Of a DNA stretch of 32,279 bases, positions 17,472 through 27,000 are shown in pieces. This DNA is from JBIOJM01 sp044450785. GTDB taxonomy: Bacteria; Planctomycetota; Planctomycetia; Isosphaerales; Isosphaeraceae. The translations under genes and the position numbers were made by a program. Below the pieces are notes generated by a model, which had not been told where the DNA came from, searched no databases, and saw only the letters and a list, made by a program, of their open reading frames with translations. The DNA is taken from contig JBIOJM010000076.1 of the NCBI GenBank assembly GCA_044450785.1, positions 1-32,279 on the forward strand, given 5' to 3'. The stretch's first letter is position 1. Every line of letters starts with the position of its first letter.

Positions 17472-17948
17472 CTAGCCGGGCCGCCGGCCGAGACTCGCCA
17501 GGATCTCGGCGACCGTCCGTTTCGTGACCGGATCGACGGCCGCCGGCGCGATTTCCACGAGCGGCTCCAGCACGAACCGGCGGGTCGTGAATCGTGGATG
17601 AGGAACGCTGAGCCGCGGCGTGTCGATGATCCAATCGCCGAAGAGCAACAAGTCGAGATCCAGGGTGCGCTCGCCCCAAGGGACGGCTCGGACACGGCCG
17701 AACCGCGTTTCGATCTCCTCCAGGACAAGAAGCAATTGAAAGGGGTCGAGTATCGTATCAAGCGCGGCCGCGGCGTTGAGGAACATTCCCTGGCCCGGCG
17801 GGCCGCCGACGGGTTCCGTCTCGTGAAACGAGCTGACGTTCCGAATCACCACGCCTGGCTTGGTGCCCAGAGCGGCAATCGCCCCCTCGAGCGCGGCCTG
17901 GCGGTCGCCGAGATTGCTGCCCAGACCGATCAGGGCGAGAGAGACCAT
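17472..17948 (-). CDS. folK: HPPK, 6-hydroxymethyl-dihydropterin pyrophosphokinase, 158 aa
   Basis: The N-terminal LIGLGSNLGDRQAAL, middle FHETEPVGGPPGQGMFLNAA and the signature PWGERTLDLDLLLFGD (with the Mg-binding Asp pair) define HPPK. It transfers pyrophosphate from ATP to 6-hydroxymethyl-7,8-dihydropterin in folate synthesis. The length is normal for a single-domain enzyme. It lies 15 bp after dapL and may be co-transcribed with it; no other folate gene is nearby. Confidence 0.95.
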   Translation of the reverse strand: MVSLALIGLGSNLGDRQAALEGAIAALGTKPGVVIRNVSSFHETEPVGGPPGQGMFLNAAAALDTILDPFQLLLVLEEIETRFGRVRAVPWGERTLDLDLLLFGDWIIDTPRLSVPHPRFTTRRFVLEPLVEIAPAAVDPVTKRTVAEILASLGRRPG

Positions 17949-17963
17949 GGCCGGACCTGAGGT

Positions 17964-19133
17964 TTACAGCTTCAGCTTGCCGATTCGCTCGACGGCCTCG
18001 AGGAGGCGGGGCGTCTCGACCGTCAGGGCGGCGCGGATATAGCCGTCGCCGGTCCGGCCGAAACCGATGCCCGGCGTCGTCACGACGTCGGCCTCGTCGA
18101 GCAGGCGTGTGCACAGCTCGGCCGAGGCATATCCCTTATTGCAGGGGATCCACACGTAGAAGGTTGCCTGGGGAGTGGGAACCTCCCAGCCGATACGTCG
18201 CAAGGCCCCGACGAATGCGTCGCGGCGCTCCCTGTACAGGGCACGGATCGGAGGCGCCAGGTCATGGTAATCATCGAGCGCCGTCTTGCCGGCGAACTGG
18301 ATGGCCGTGAAGACCCCCGAATCGGTGTTCGCCTTGATCTGGCCCAAGGCTGAGATCAGCGGCGCGCCCCCGATCGCGAAACCGATCCGCCAGCCGGTCA
18401 TGTTGAAGGTTTTGGAGAGACTGTGAAACTCGATGGCGACATCTTTGGCCCCGGGCACCTGGAGAATGCTGGGGGCGGGTTGCTCGAAGTACATTTCGTT
18501 GTAGGCGGCGTCTTGCGCGACCACGAAATTGTGCGAGCTGGCCAGCTCGACGACCTTCTCGAAGAAGGCTCGATCGGCAGTTCCTCCGGTCGGGTTGTTG
18601 GGGTAGTTGAGGAACATCAACCGGGCCAGCGCGTAGACGTCGGCGGGGATGGCGCCCAAGTCGGGGCGGAACCCGAGCCCGGGCTCAAGGGGCATGGTAT
18701 AGACGTCGGCCCCGGCGAACATACTGCTGGAGCGATAGACCGGGTAGCAGGGGTCGGGAACCAGGCTGATTTCGCCCGGGTTGAGCACGGCCAGCGGGAA
18801 ATGCGCGAGCCCCTCCTTCGAGCCGATCAAGGCCAGGATCTCAGTGTCGGGGTCGAGGTCGAGGGAGTACCGCTTCTTGCAGAATGCCGCGATCGAGCGC
18901 CTCAGCTCGGGCGCACCCTGGTCAAGGGCGTACTGATGGAACGCCGGGTTCTCGACGTGGTGCTGGAGGCTGCGAATGATCGACTCCGGCGTCGGGTGAT
19001 CGGGATCTCCGACTCCCAGGTTGATCACATCCCGGCCAGCGGCGATGGCGGCCTTCTTCTTCTTGTCGATCTCGGCGAAAAGATAGGGGGGGAGCTTACG
19101 AAGCCGTTCCGACTTCACGAATTGCGTCGACAT
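17964..19133 (-). CDS. dapL: PLP-dependent aminotransferase, probable LL-diaminopimelate aminotransferase, 389 aa
   Basis: This is a fold-type I class I/II aminotransferase with NLGVGDPDHPTP (38-49), NYPNNPTGG (176-184), QDAAYNEMY (207-215) and the PLP-lysine motif SLSKTFNMTGWRIGFAIGG with Lys241. The leader MSTQFVKSERLRKLPPYLFAEIDKKKK and the D-P-D-H-P-T-P loop match DapL. DapL makes LL-diaminopimelate directly from tetrahydrodipicolinate for lysine and peptidoglycan. ATG 19133 has GAGGG about 10 bases upstream; an in-frame TTG at 19151 is less likely. A different transaminase specificity cannot be excluded by motif alone. Confidence 0.88.
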   Translation of the reverse strand: MSTQFVKSERLRKLPPYLFAEIDKKKKAAIAAGRDVINLGVGDPDHPTPESIIRSLQHHVENPAFHQYALDQGAPELRRSIAAFCKKRYSLDLDPDTEILALIGSKEGLAHFPLAVLNPGEISLVPDPCYPVYRSSSMFAGADVYTMPLEPGLGFRPDLGAIPADVYALARLMFLNYPNNPTGGTADRAFFEKVVELASSHNFVVAQDAAYNEMYFEQPAPSILQVPGAKDVAIEFHSLSKTFNMTGWRIGFAIGGAPLISALGQIKANTDSGVFTAIQFAGKTALDDYHDLAPPIRALYRERRDAFVGALRRIGWEVPTPQATFYVWIPCNKGYASAELCTRLLDEADVVTTPGIGFGRTGDGYIRAALTVETPRLLEAVERIGKLKL

Positions 19134-19156
19134 CGCAGCGTTCGCCCTCAATGGAA

Positions 19157-19897
19157 TCAGGGGGCCATGACCCCTTCGGGAATGTTGTCGTTGGCGTAGA
19201 CGTTCTGGACGTCGTCGTTCTCGTCGAGGAGGTCCTTGAGCTTGCGCATTTTCTTGCCGATGTCGGCGTCGAGATCGACGTAGTTCGTCGGGATATAGCA
19301 GGTCTCGGCGCTCTCGGTGGCGATCTGATGGTCCTCGAGCGTCTTGCGCACGGTCTCACACAGCTTGGGGTCGCAGGTGACCTCGTAATAGCCTTCGATG
19401 AGCTGGACGTCGTCGGCGCCGGCCTCGAGGGCGATTTCCATCAGGCGGTCCTCGGCGACGTGCTTGGAATCGACAACGACCAACCCCTTGAAGTTGAAGA
19501 GATAACCGACGCAGCCGCTGCCGCCGAGATTGCCGCCGGCGGATTCGAACAGCCGGCGGAGCTCGCCGGCGGTACGGTTGCGGTTGTCGGTCAGGGCCTC
19601 ACAGAGGACGGCCACGCCCCCGGGTCCATAACCCTCGTAGATCACTTCCTCGAAGTTCTCGGCGCCGAGCTCGCCGGTCGCCTTCTTGATCGAGCGCTCG
19701 ATGTTCTCCTTGGGGACGCTGAACGAGCGGGCCTTGTCGATCGCGAAGCGGAGCCTGATGTTCGCGGAGGGGTCGCCGCCGCCGGTGCGCGCGGCCACGT
19801 AGACCGCGCGGCAAAGCTTGGTGAAGAGCTGCCCACGCTTGGCGTCGACCAGACCCTTGCGATGGGCGATGTTGGCTGAATGCGAATGTCCTGACAT
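19157..19897 (-). CDS. yebC: YebC/PmpR-family protein, 246 aa
   Basis: It starts MSGHSHSANIAHRKGLVDAKRGQLFTKL, the conserved YebC opening. NIERSIKKATGE, YEGYGPGGVAVLCEALTDNRNRT and GGNLGGSGCVGYLF follow, all family hallmarks. YebC/TACO1 proteins have been described both as transcription regulators and as ribosome-associated factors helping translation through difficult proline stretches. The start at 19897 is fixed by homology; the frame continues upstream into the TPR gene, where it is not homologous. It sits seven bases after the TPR gene and before dapL, so it is probably in one operon. Confidence 0.95.
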   Translation of the reverse strand: MSGHSHSANIAHRKGLVDAKRGQLFTKLCRAVYVAARTGGGDPSANIRLRFAIDKARSFSVPKENIERSIKKATGELGAENFEEVIYEGYGPGGVAVLCEALTDNRNRTAGELRRLFESAGGNLGGSGCVGYLFNFKGLVVVDSKHVAEDRLMEIALEAGADDVQLIEGYYEVTCDPKLCETVRKTLEDHQIATESAETCYIPTNYVDLDADIGKKMRKLKDLLDENDDVQNVYANDNIPEGVMAP

Positions 19898-19904
19898 TTC
19901 TCTC

Positions 19905-22400
19905 TCACGGTGTTCGATTCGACGAGGGCTTGGGGATCGGGCCGAGCTGATCCAGCGAATCGAGCTTTTTGCGGATCTCGGGTAAGCGCTTGTCGGGTGG
20001 GATGGCCTGCTCGGCGCTTTGGGCCGCCTGCCGCCAGGCATCGCTGGCCTTGTCAAGCTGCTGAAGCTGGAAATGCACATCACCCAGATGCTCGAGGATC
20101 GTCGCGTCGGGGTTGCTTCCGTTTTGCTCGGTGTCCGCCTTCATGATTTCGACGGCCTTCTGCAACGTCTCGAGGGCTTCCTTCGCCTTGCCGCGTTTGA
20201 ACAGGACCCAGCCCAGACTGTCGAGATAAGCGCGAGTGCTGACAGAGTCCTCTGGCGTCGCCGACAGGGCCTTGCGGATCATCGATTCGGCTTTGTCGAG
20301 ATTCTTGCCCTGCTCGGCGTAGAGGTATCCCAGGTCGTTGTTGACTCCGGGCTCGTCCGGGTTGCGCTGGAGGAGGAGCTCCAGCTCGGCCTCCCCCTTG
20401 GCATAATCGCCCTGGTTTACGTAAATGAGCGACAGCATGGGGCGGATATCCTTGACGATCTCATCGCTGTCGGCGTAGCGTTTCAGCAGATTCTCAAACA
20501 CCTTGATCGCTTCATCATTGCGGCCGAACCTGGCGAGAACACGTCCCAGACCAAAGTCGTATCCTGGGTTATTCGGCTCTTTCTTGCTCGCCTCCCGCAA
20601 GACCCGAACCGCGTCGTCGACCTGGCCGGCATCGCTCAGCACGTTGGCGAGCAAGAGCTGGGCCCCGCCGTCGGCGGGGTCGAGCTGCATGGCTTCGCGG
20701 AGGGTAACCTTGACTGCCTCGTTGTGGCCGGCCCGCCGGTGGAGATCGGCAAGGGTGACCAGAGTGCTGACCGACTTCGCGTTGGGATACTTGGCGATCA
20801 ACTGCTCGACGACGGTCGCGGCCTCGGCATAATTACCGATCCGGCGCAGGGTGTCGTAGATCTCATTGAGAGCGAGGCCGCTCGGGTTCTGCTCCGCGTT
20901 GAGTCGCTGAAGTTGAAGCAGCTTTCCGAGCCGGCGGATCTTGTTGTGGGAGTTCCGGCCCGGGTTGTTGGCGATGAGCGACAGAAGCTCGTGAGCGGAT
21001 TTCGGCAGAGTTGTGGGGTTGGCGCCACTCTGTTCCAGCCCGGCGTCGAGCATGGCCTCGGCGATCAGGTCATCGGCGGCGGCGGCCTGGAGCTGCGGTT
21101 TGATCGCCTCCTGGCTTTCCGGCCGCATCCAGGCTTCGCTCATCACCTTGAGCAGGTCCGCGGCTTTCTTCCGCTTGAGCAGAGAAGCGGCCAGCGCGCG
21201 ATAGGTCTCGGGGGTCGGCTGCGAGGTTAGCAGTCCCTTATAAAGTGCCTCGGCCTTGTCGACTTCGCCGGTCTCGCGGTAGCGATCGGCCAAGATGTAC
21301 TGGAGCGGGACATTCTTGGAGTCGCGGCGGGCAGCCGCTTCCAGCCGAGGGGTGATCTCCTTCTCGCGCTTCAGGGCCTTCATCACCTTGGTCAGCAGCT
21401 CGTAGGCCTCCACGAAGGAAGTTTGGCGCTCGATGTGACGCTCGACCAGGGACAGGGCTTGCTCTCCCTTGTTGAGTTTGAGCAAAGTGTCGGCCAGGAC
21501 GAGCGAGATCTGGGAATTGTCATCGTCATAGACCAGTCCGTGCTCGAGGGCCTTCACCGCAAGCTCGTACCGCTTGGCCGCGATAAAAGCCAGGCCGAAG
21601 TTGAAGTAGGCCATTTCCGGGCGGTCGCCGAGGACCCGAGATTGATCCGCATGAGAAAGACGATTGGCCGACCTGTCATCGAGGGCGTCGAGAACTTTGG
21701 CGAAGGCGTCGGCGGCCTTGTCGGTCTGATGGAGCCGGCCCGAGTACAAGTTGCCTAGCTCGTACTCGGCCAGGAGCCGCCCCGGGGCGTGCGCGTCGAG
21801 CTTGGGGTTTGCCAGGACGTCGTTCAGGAGGGCCAAGGCCCCAGCCGGGTCATTCTTCCGATAATAGTCGACCAGGTGGGTGAAGGTCTCACTGTCGCCC
21901 GGCTCGATGGCCAGCACGCGCTTGCCGTACTCGAGGGCGAGGTCGGGGCGGCCCAAGGCACCGATATAGATCCGGCTCAGGCGGCGAGCCACGGCGATCG
22001 AGCCGGGATCGAGCTTGAGCGCTTCCTGAAGCAAGGACACCGCGTCGGTCCAGGCGCGGCGATCTTCCAGGGCCCGTGCCGCGCTGTAGAGGCGCACGAC
22101 CTCGAGCCGCCTCCGATCATCCACGGTCGAGGCACGCAGCGGCACGAAAGGTCGCGCCGGGTCATCGCCCGGCTGCGCGATCAACGGGGAGGCGCCGGCG
22201 CGGGAGTTCGCCTGCCCCAGGTCGCGCGCGGTTTTCGCGCCAGGCTTACCCGCGGCCGCGTCCTTGCCGGCCTGGTTCCCCGCCGGGGCCTGCTTCGCCG
22301 GTAGATCGGCGGCCGCACCCATCCGCGGACTCAAGCCCAACCCGGCCAGGAGCGCCAGCGACGTCAAGGTCACTCGAACCAAACGAATCGACCCAACCAT
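19905..22400 (-). CDS. Large exported TPR protein, 831 aa
   Basis: The N-terminus has a cleavable-type signal (MVGSIRLVRVTLTSLALLAGLGLSPRMGAAAD), so the protein likely acts in the periplasm or cell envelope. Helical TPR units run through most of the length, e.g. AWTDAVSLLQEALKLDPGSI, AVKALEHGLVYDDDNSQIS, EAVKVTLREAMQLDPADGG, DDAVRVLREASKKEPNNPG and KAKEALETLQKAVEI. A charged, Ala/Lys-rich linker separates signal and repeats. ATG 22400 is favoured: GAGGAG lies eight bases upstream, while ATG 22406 would leave only two bases. TPR arrays bind other proteins; no enzymatic motif is seen. It heads the minus-strand run with yebC and dapL. Confidence 0.88.
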   Translation of the reverse strand: MVGSIRLVRVTLTSLALLAGLGLSPRMGAAADLPAKQAPAGNQAGKDAAAGKPGAKTARDLGQANSRAGASPLIAQPGDDPARPFVPLRASTVDDRRRLEVVRLYSAARALEDRRAWTDAVSLLQEALKLDPGSIAVARRLSRIYIGALGRPDLALEYGKRVLAIEPGDSETFTHLVDYYRKNDPAGALALLNDVLANPKLDAHAPGRLLAEYELGNLYSGRLHQTDKAADAFAKVLDALDDRSANRLSHADQSRVLGDRPEMAYFNFGLAFIAAKRYELAVKALEHGLVYDDDNSQISLVLADTLLKLNKGEQALSLVERHIERQTSFVEAYELLTKVMKALKREKEITPRLEAAARRDSKNVPLQYILADRYRETGEVDKAEALYKGLLTSQPTPETYRALAASLLKRKKAADLLKVMSEAWMRPESQEAIKPQLQAAAADDLIAEAMLDAGLEQSGANPTTLPKSAHELLSLIANNPGRNSHNKIRRLGKLLQLQRLNAEQNPSGLALNEIYDTLRRIGNYAEAATVVEQLIAKYPNAKSVSTLVTLADLHRRAGHNEAVKVTLREAMQLDPADGGAQLLLANVLSDAGQVDDAVRVLREASKKEPNNPGYDFGLGRVLARFGRNDEAIKVFENLLKRYADSDEIVKDIRPMLSLIYVNQGDYAKGEAELELLLQRNPDEPGVNNDLGYLYAEQGKNLDKAESMIRKALSATPEDSVSTRAYLDSLGWVLFKRGKAKEALETLQKAVEIMKADTEQNGSNPDATILEHLGDVHFQLQQLDKASDAWRQAAQSAEQAIPPDKRLPEIRKKLDSLDQLGPIPKPSSNRTP

Positions 22401-22725
22401 GGTCATGTCTCCTCGTTCAGTAGCCTTGCCGCCGCGCCGCACGACACTCATGACCGTTCTCCGATAGATGCCGAAATGCCGGCAGTCTTGCCATGGCGGG
22501 CGGGTCGACGTTCCCTCGTCTGAATCCTGAGAACCCGATCAAGAAGGCGACCGGCGCCACGGCGTGGCAAGGCGCTGTCCCTTCTTGTGCACATGCCTTA
22601 GGCCCGATCTCCCACGAAGTTACATATCGTAACACGGCGCGCCAAGGACTGCCAAGCCCTGCTTCTAAAGGATGAAGGTAACCGTTCACTCCGCTTCGGC
22701 GCATCGACTTCGCCGTCGCCGAGCG

Positions 22726-22759
22726 GGTGCGCGGTGCGTGAAGGGTGGTGCGCGGTGCG
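22726..22759. repeat. Direct repeat GGTGCGCGGTGCG, two copies
   Basis: The 13-base unit occurs at 22726-22738 and 22747-22759, 21 bases apart. It lies in the non-coding stretch and has no evident function. Confidence 0.75.
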
Positions 22760-23048
22760 GGTCGGTTGATGGAGGCGCGAACGTCGAGGACGAAGAGGGA
22801 ATACACACCGAGCGTGTTTTCCAGCGTCATTTGCGTCATTTGCGTCACGCCGTCGCGTGGATTTGATCTGCGTCCGGGTCTCCGTGAATCAGCTCGTCGG
22901 AGCAACTCTCTATTCCACTCACACTTAGGTGCGACTCTTCCGGTATCGGAGGTTTTGTGCTGATGATCTCGATGAAACGCTTTTCGGGGGTTCTGAGGAA
23001 AGTAATGGAGACGCCGTGCATGCGCATTTGGGGGGCGATGCTCTGTAA

Positions 23049-23101
23049 GAAGGATGAAGGCGGAAGGACGAGTAAGAGAAGCCCTTCCGGTTTCATCCTT
23101 C
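23049..23101. repeat. Imperfect inverted repeat (53 bp)
   Basis: GAAGGATGAA (23049-23058) is the exact complement of TTCATCCTTC (23092-23101). The inner GGCGGAAGG and CCCTTCCGG extend the pairing around a loop of about 14 bases. It has no T-tract, so it is not a good terminator; it looks like a dispersed palindromic repeat. Confidence 0.7.
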
Positions 23102-23777
23102 ATCGTGAGGTTCAGCGCGGGCGCGCCGCAATCCGGCAGGGCGTCGCGAATGCCGCCGCGGAGCGCGTCGATCAAGTCTTCTTCCGGATCGCCGACTGCT
23201 CTGGAGATAGGTGAACATCGGGACGAAATCGTCAGACAAACGCGGGGGGTAGTCCGACGGGTTTTGCTGGTTGCTGGGATGTACACTGATCTGATCGGAT
23301 CTCCCTGCGATGAAATCCTATGTGGCTCAAGTTGGGCGGCCTGGAAGGCGTTTCGGGCGGGCCACAGGGTTGGACTAAGTCGGACTATTTGAGCGTTTTT
23401 CGAGCATGTGCACACCGGTGTACAAGGGAGGGGAATCGGATCGTTTTTCCGTTCTCGTTCTTCAGGCCGGTTTCGCTGTCGAATAGGCAAAGTCGCCTCT
23501 CCGATCTTGGTGCAGCGTTTTGAGTCTCGCTCGGAGTGACCCGGCACTGGAATGCTCCCTGTTACCGTCAGAATCGGCCGGCCGGTCGACCCGACCCGGC
23601 ACTCACGGCTCTCGACGATGCGCGCACGGTGTACACCCTTAAATGATCCGCAAAACGCCAGCGCCAGTTGCATAAATCCATCCAAGTTTGCCATTTGGTG
23701 AGCGCGTCTGGGCAACTTGCAGCGGTTGTGCACTGAAAAACGGGGTTGGAAATTGCGAGCTAAAGGCGGTGACTCCA

Positions 23778-23796
23778 ACCCATCAATCGAAGGTTG
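23778..23796 (+). repeat. 19-bp repeat, left copy
   Basis: ACCCATCAATCGAAGGTTG occurs here and again as its exact reverse complement at 32202-32220. The two copies face each other across 8.4 kb containing the drmD operon, the EEP gene and the mazF remnant. Confidence 0.85.
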
Positions 23797-23829
23797 GCAG
23801 GCCACTCGCGGAATTTGGCTTCATCAGAT

Positions 23830-23920
23830 TGGCTGGGGTCGACGCCCGGAGGGCGACGCCCCCAGATCCGCGGCCCCCGCGCTGGGGGCTCGCTGGCTAC
23901 TGCCAGCTCGACCCCAGCCA
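23830..23920. repeat. Nested palindromic element with 13-bp terminal inverted repeats
   Basis: TGGCTGGGGTCGA (23830-23842) is the perfect complement of TCGACCCCAGCCA (23908-23920). Inside, GCCCCCAG (23858-23865) pairs with CTGGGGGC (23882-23889), and a CGCGG/CCCGCG core lies between. The 91-bp unit could fold into a branched cruciform, like REP/MITE-type non-coding elements. There is no internal gene. It lies about 140 bp upstream of drmD. Confidence 0.75.
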
Positions 23921-24056
23921 CCCGCTCTCGTCACCCGCGAGCGTAGTGATTTTGAACCATGCCCCACGGCTTGACCCTTGCTTGCTGCTTCTTTCGGATG
24001 CAGAATGGGTTGGATCGATAATCGCTCGCCCGGAACCGTCACCGCCGAAGGCAACG

Positions 24057-27000
24057 ATGGCCGTCGCCGTTACGTCTGCCCCGGAAGCAGGCCAGCTTGT
24101 CAATGTCCGCTCCCGCCGCTGGGTGGTCAGCGACGTCAACAAGAGCGCGCTTCCGCCCCCGCCGCTGGAGCCGGCGCGGGGAGTGCCCCAGCACCTCGTT
24201 TCCTTGCTGTCCGTCGAGGACGACGCGCTCGGCGAGGAGCTCCAGGTCGTCTGGGAGATCGAGCCGGGTGCAACGGTCGTCGAGAAGGTTGCCCTGCCCC
24301 AGCCGACCGACTTCGACCCTCCTGACCGGCTCGACGCATTCCTCGATGCGGTCCGCTGGGGGGCCGCTTCCACCGCCGACGTGCGGAACATCCAGTCGCC
24401 GTTTCGTTCGGGCATCGACATCCATGACTACCAGCTTGACCCCGTGTTCCGTGCCATCCAGATGCCGCGGGTCAACCTGCTGATCGCCGACGACGTGGGG
24501 CTCGGCAAGACCATTGAGTCGGGCCTGGTTGCCCTCGAGCTGATCATCCGGCACCGGGCCCGGCGAGTCCTCGTCGTCTGCCCGGCCTCACTCCAGGTCC
24601 AGTGGCGAGACCAGATGCGGGACAAGTTCGGGCTCGACTTCCGCATCGTTGACAGCGAGCTGATGCGGGACCTGCGGCGGCGGCGGGGCATCCACGTGAA
24701 CCCGTGGTCCCACTTCCCCCGGCTCATCACCTCGCTCGACTTCCTCAAGCGGGAGCGCCCTCTGCGACTGTTCAAGGAGACCCTCCCCGCCGAGGGTGAG
24801 TCGGTCTACCCTCGTCGCTACGACTTGCTGATCGTGGACGAGGCCCACAACTGCGCTCCGGCCGGCCGGGGTAAGTATGCCACCGACTCGCTCCGCACCG
24901 CGGCGATCCGGACCCTCGCCCCGCACTTCGAGCACAAGCTCTTCTTAACGGCCACGCCCCACAATGGCTATTCGGAGAGCTTCACAGCTCTGCTGGAGCT
25001 GCTGGACAACCAGCGGTTCGCCCGCGGTATGGCGACAGACACCAAGGAGTTCCACCGCCAGAAAGAGGCGGTGATGGTTCGTCGCCTCAAGTCAGAGCTT
25101 CCCAAGGACGACTTCGGCCAGGACCAGTTCCCGAAGCGGGTGCTGGAGGCCCTCGAAGTCGATTACCCAGCCGAAGAGCGGCGCATCCACGCCGCGCTGA
25201 AACGCTACTCCGAACTACGGCAGGCAAACTGCCGGGAGCATGCCGAGGCGTTCGCCACCGACTTCGTGTTGATGACGCTCAAAAAGCGGCTGTTCTCGAG
25301 CCCCGCGGCTTTCCTTCGCACGCTGGAGAAGCATGAGTCATCGCTCCGCAATGCCAGGAAGCGGACGTCCGTCTCCAGGCCCACCCGAGGCGTTCTCCAG
25401 CGGCAGATCGACCGGGTGGATGAGGACTACGCGGTTGACGACGAGGCCGAGGAGGCAACCCACGAGGCCCTCGACGCCGCCAGCCTGCTGTTCCGAGAGC
25501 CTTCGCCCGAGGAGTTGTCGCTGCTCAAGGAGATGAAGGCGTGGGCGGAACGCGCCATCGCCCAGCATGACGCCAAGACCAAGGGGCTGATCCGCTGGCT
25601 CAACGAGCACATCCGGCCCGGCGGCAAGTGGTCGCAGGAGCGGGTGATCATCTTCACAGAGTACCGGGCCACCCAGAACTGGCTGCAAGGCGTCCTCGCC
25701 GCGGAGGGGCTCACCGGCGGCGAGCGACTCTTGACGATGTACGGCGGGATGGAGTCAAAGGACCGGGAGCGGATCAAGGCGGCGTTCCAGACTGACCCCA
25801 GGCAGAGCCCCGTGCGCATCCTGCTGGCCACCGACGCGGCCTCCGAGGGAATCGACCTCCAGAACCACTGCTCGCGCATGGTCCACTTCGAGATCCCATG
25901 GAACCCCAACCGGCTGGAGCAGCGCAACGGCCGCATCGACCGTCTCGGCCAGAAGGCGAAGACGGTGCAGATCGCTCACTTCGTCGGCAAAGGGTACAAC
26001 GACCGGGAGCAACGGCTGGTCGAAACGGCGGTCGGCGACCTCGATGCCGACCTCGAATTCCTGATGCGAGCGGTGCGCAAGGTCGAGGCGATCCGGGAAG
26101 ACCTCGGCAAGGTCGGTCCGGTGATCGCCGACCAGGTCCAGGAAGCAATGCTCGGACGGCGGACCCGGCTGGACACGAAGCGGGCCGAGGCCGAGTACGA
26201 GCCGGTGCGGAAGCTGTTCAAGTTCGAGCGGGACCTCGCCAAGCAGATCAAGGCGCTGAAGGACAAGCTCCACGACACCAGGCGGGAACTGCGGCTGGAA
26301 TCCGAGAACGTCCAGAAGGTTGTCGAGATCGCCCTGGAGCTGGCCGGCCAGCCGGGGCTCAACGCCGTTGAGCCAGTAGCGGGTGGCGGGTGGCGGGTGG
26401 CGAGCCATTCTGCACCACTCACCGCTCCCTCCGCTCCACGCTTTTTTCATCTTCCCGCGATGAGCGGTAGTTGGGAGCAGTGCGCCGAGGGTCTGGCCCA
26501 CCCGTTCACCGGGCAGGCCCGGCCGTTCGTCTTTGATCACAACGTGGCGAAGGGCCGGGAGGATGTCGTCCTCGTCCACCTGAATCACCGGCTCGTGCAG
26601 ATGAGCCTGCGGCTGTTGCGGGCCGAGATCTGGGCGCTGGAGGGTCAGAAGAAGCGGTTGAACCGGGTGACGGCCCGTGTGGTGCCCGACCGTGCGTTGC
26701 AGCACCTTGCCGTGGTCGCGCATGCCCGGCTCGTGGTGATCGGCGGCGACAGCCAGCGACTCCACGAGGAGATCATCACGGCGGGGGGCCAGATCCGGGA
26801 GGGTCGATTTTCCCGTTTCGGCGCGCTCCGGGAAATGCAAGACATCCTCGCCGCCGCCACCGATGAGGAGCCTTCCGAGGCGGTGAAGCGGAAGCTGCTG
26901 AACCTCTGGCTTGCAATAGCCGAGCCACTGCATCAGGCCCTCGACGCCCGCACCACGGACCGAACGGAGGGCCTCACCAAGATGCTCGCCGAGCGGGTCG

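Larger units (their letters stand above)
22407..24056. other. 1.65-kb gene-free, repeat-rich stretch
   Basis: Open frames here (one of 462 codons on the minus strand) have low-complexity composition, no domains and no ribosome sites. Instead there are a 13-base direct repeat (22726-22738 and 22747-22759), a GCGTCATTT direct duplication near 22825-22845, a long imperfect hairpin (23049-23101) and a nested palindromic element (23830-23920). It separates the housekeeping block from the right-hand defence-like operon. Confidence 0.7.

Noticed and set aside
20019..21230. 403-codon open frame antisense to the TPR gene
   Set aside because: Mirror of a GC-rich coding strand; the minus-strand TPR repeats explain the sequence.
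22823..22852. GCGTCATTT direct repeats as a possible mini CRISPR
   Set aside because: Only two short, contiguous copies with no spacers.
22417..23805. A 462-codon open frame on the minus strand
   Set aside because: Low-complexity, Arg/Ser-rich translation without domain, no ribosome site, and it covers several inverted and direct repeats; overlaps the start of the TPR gene.
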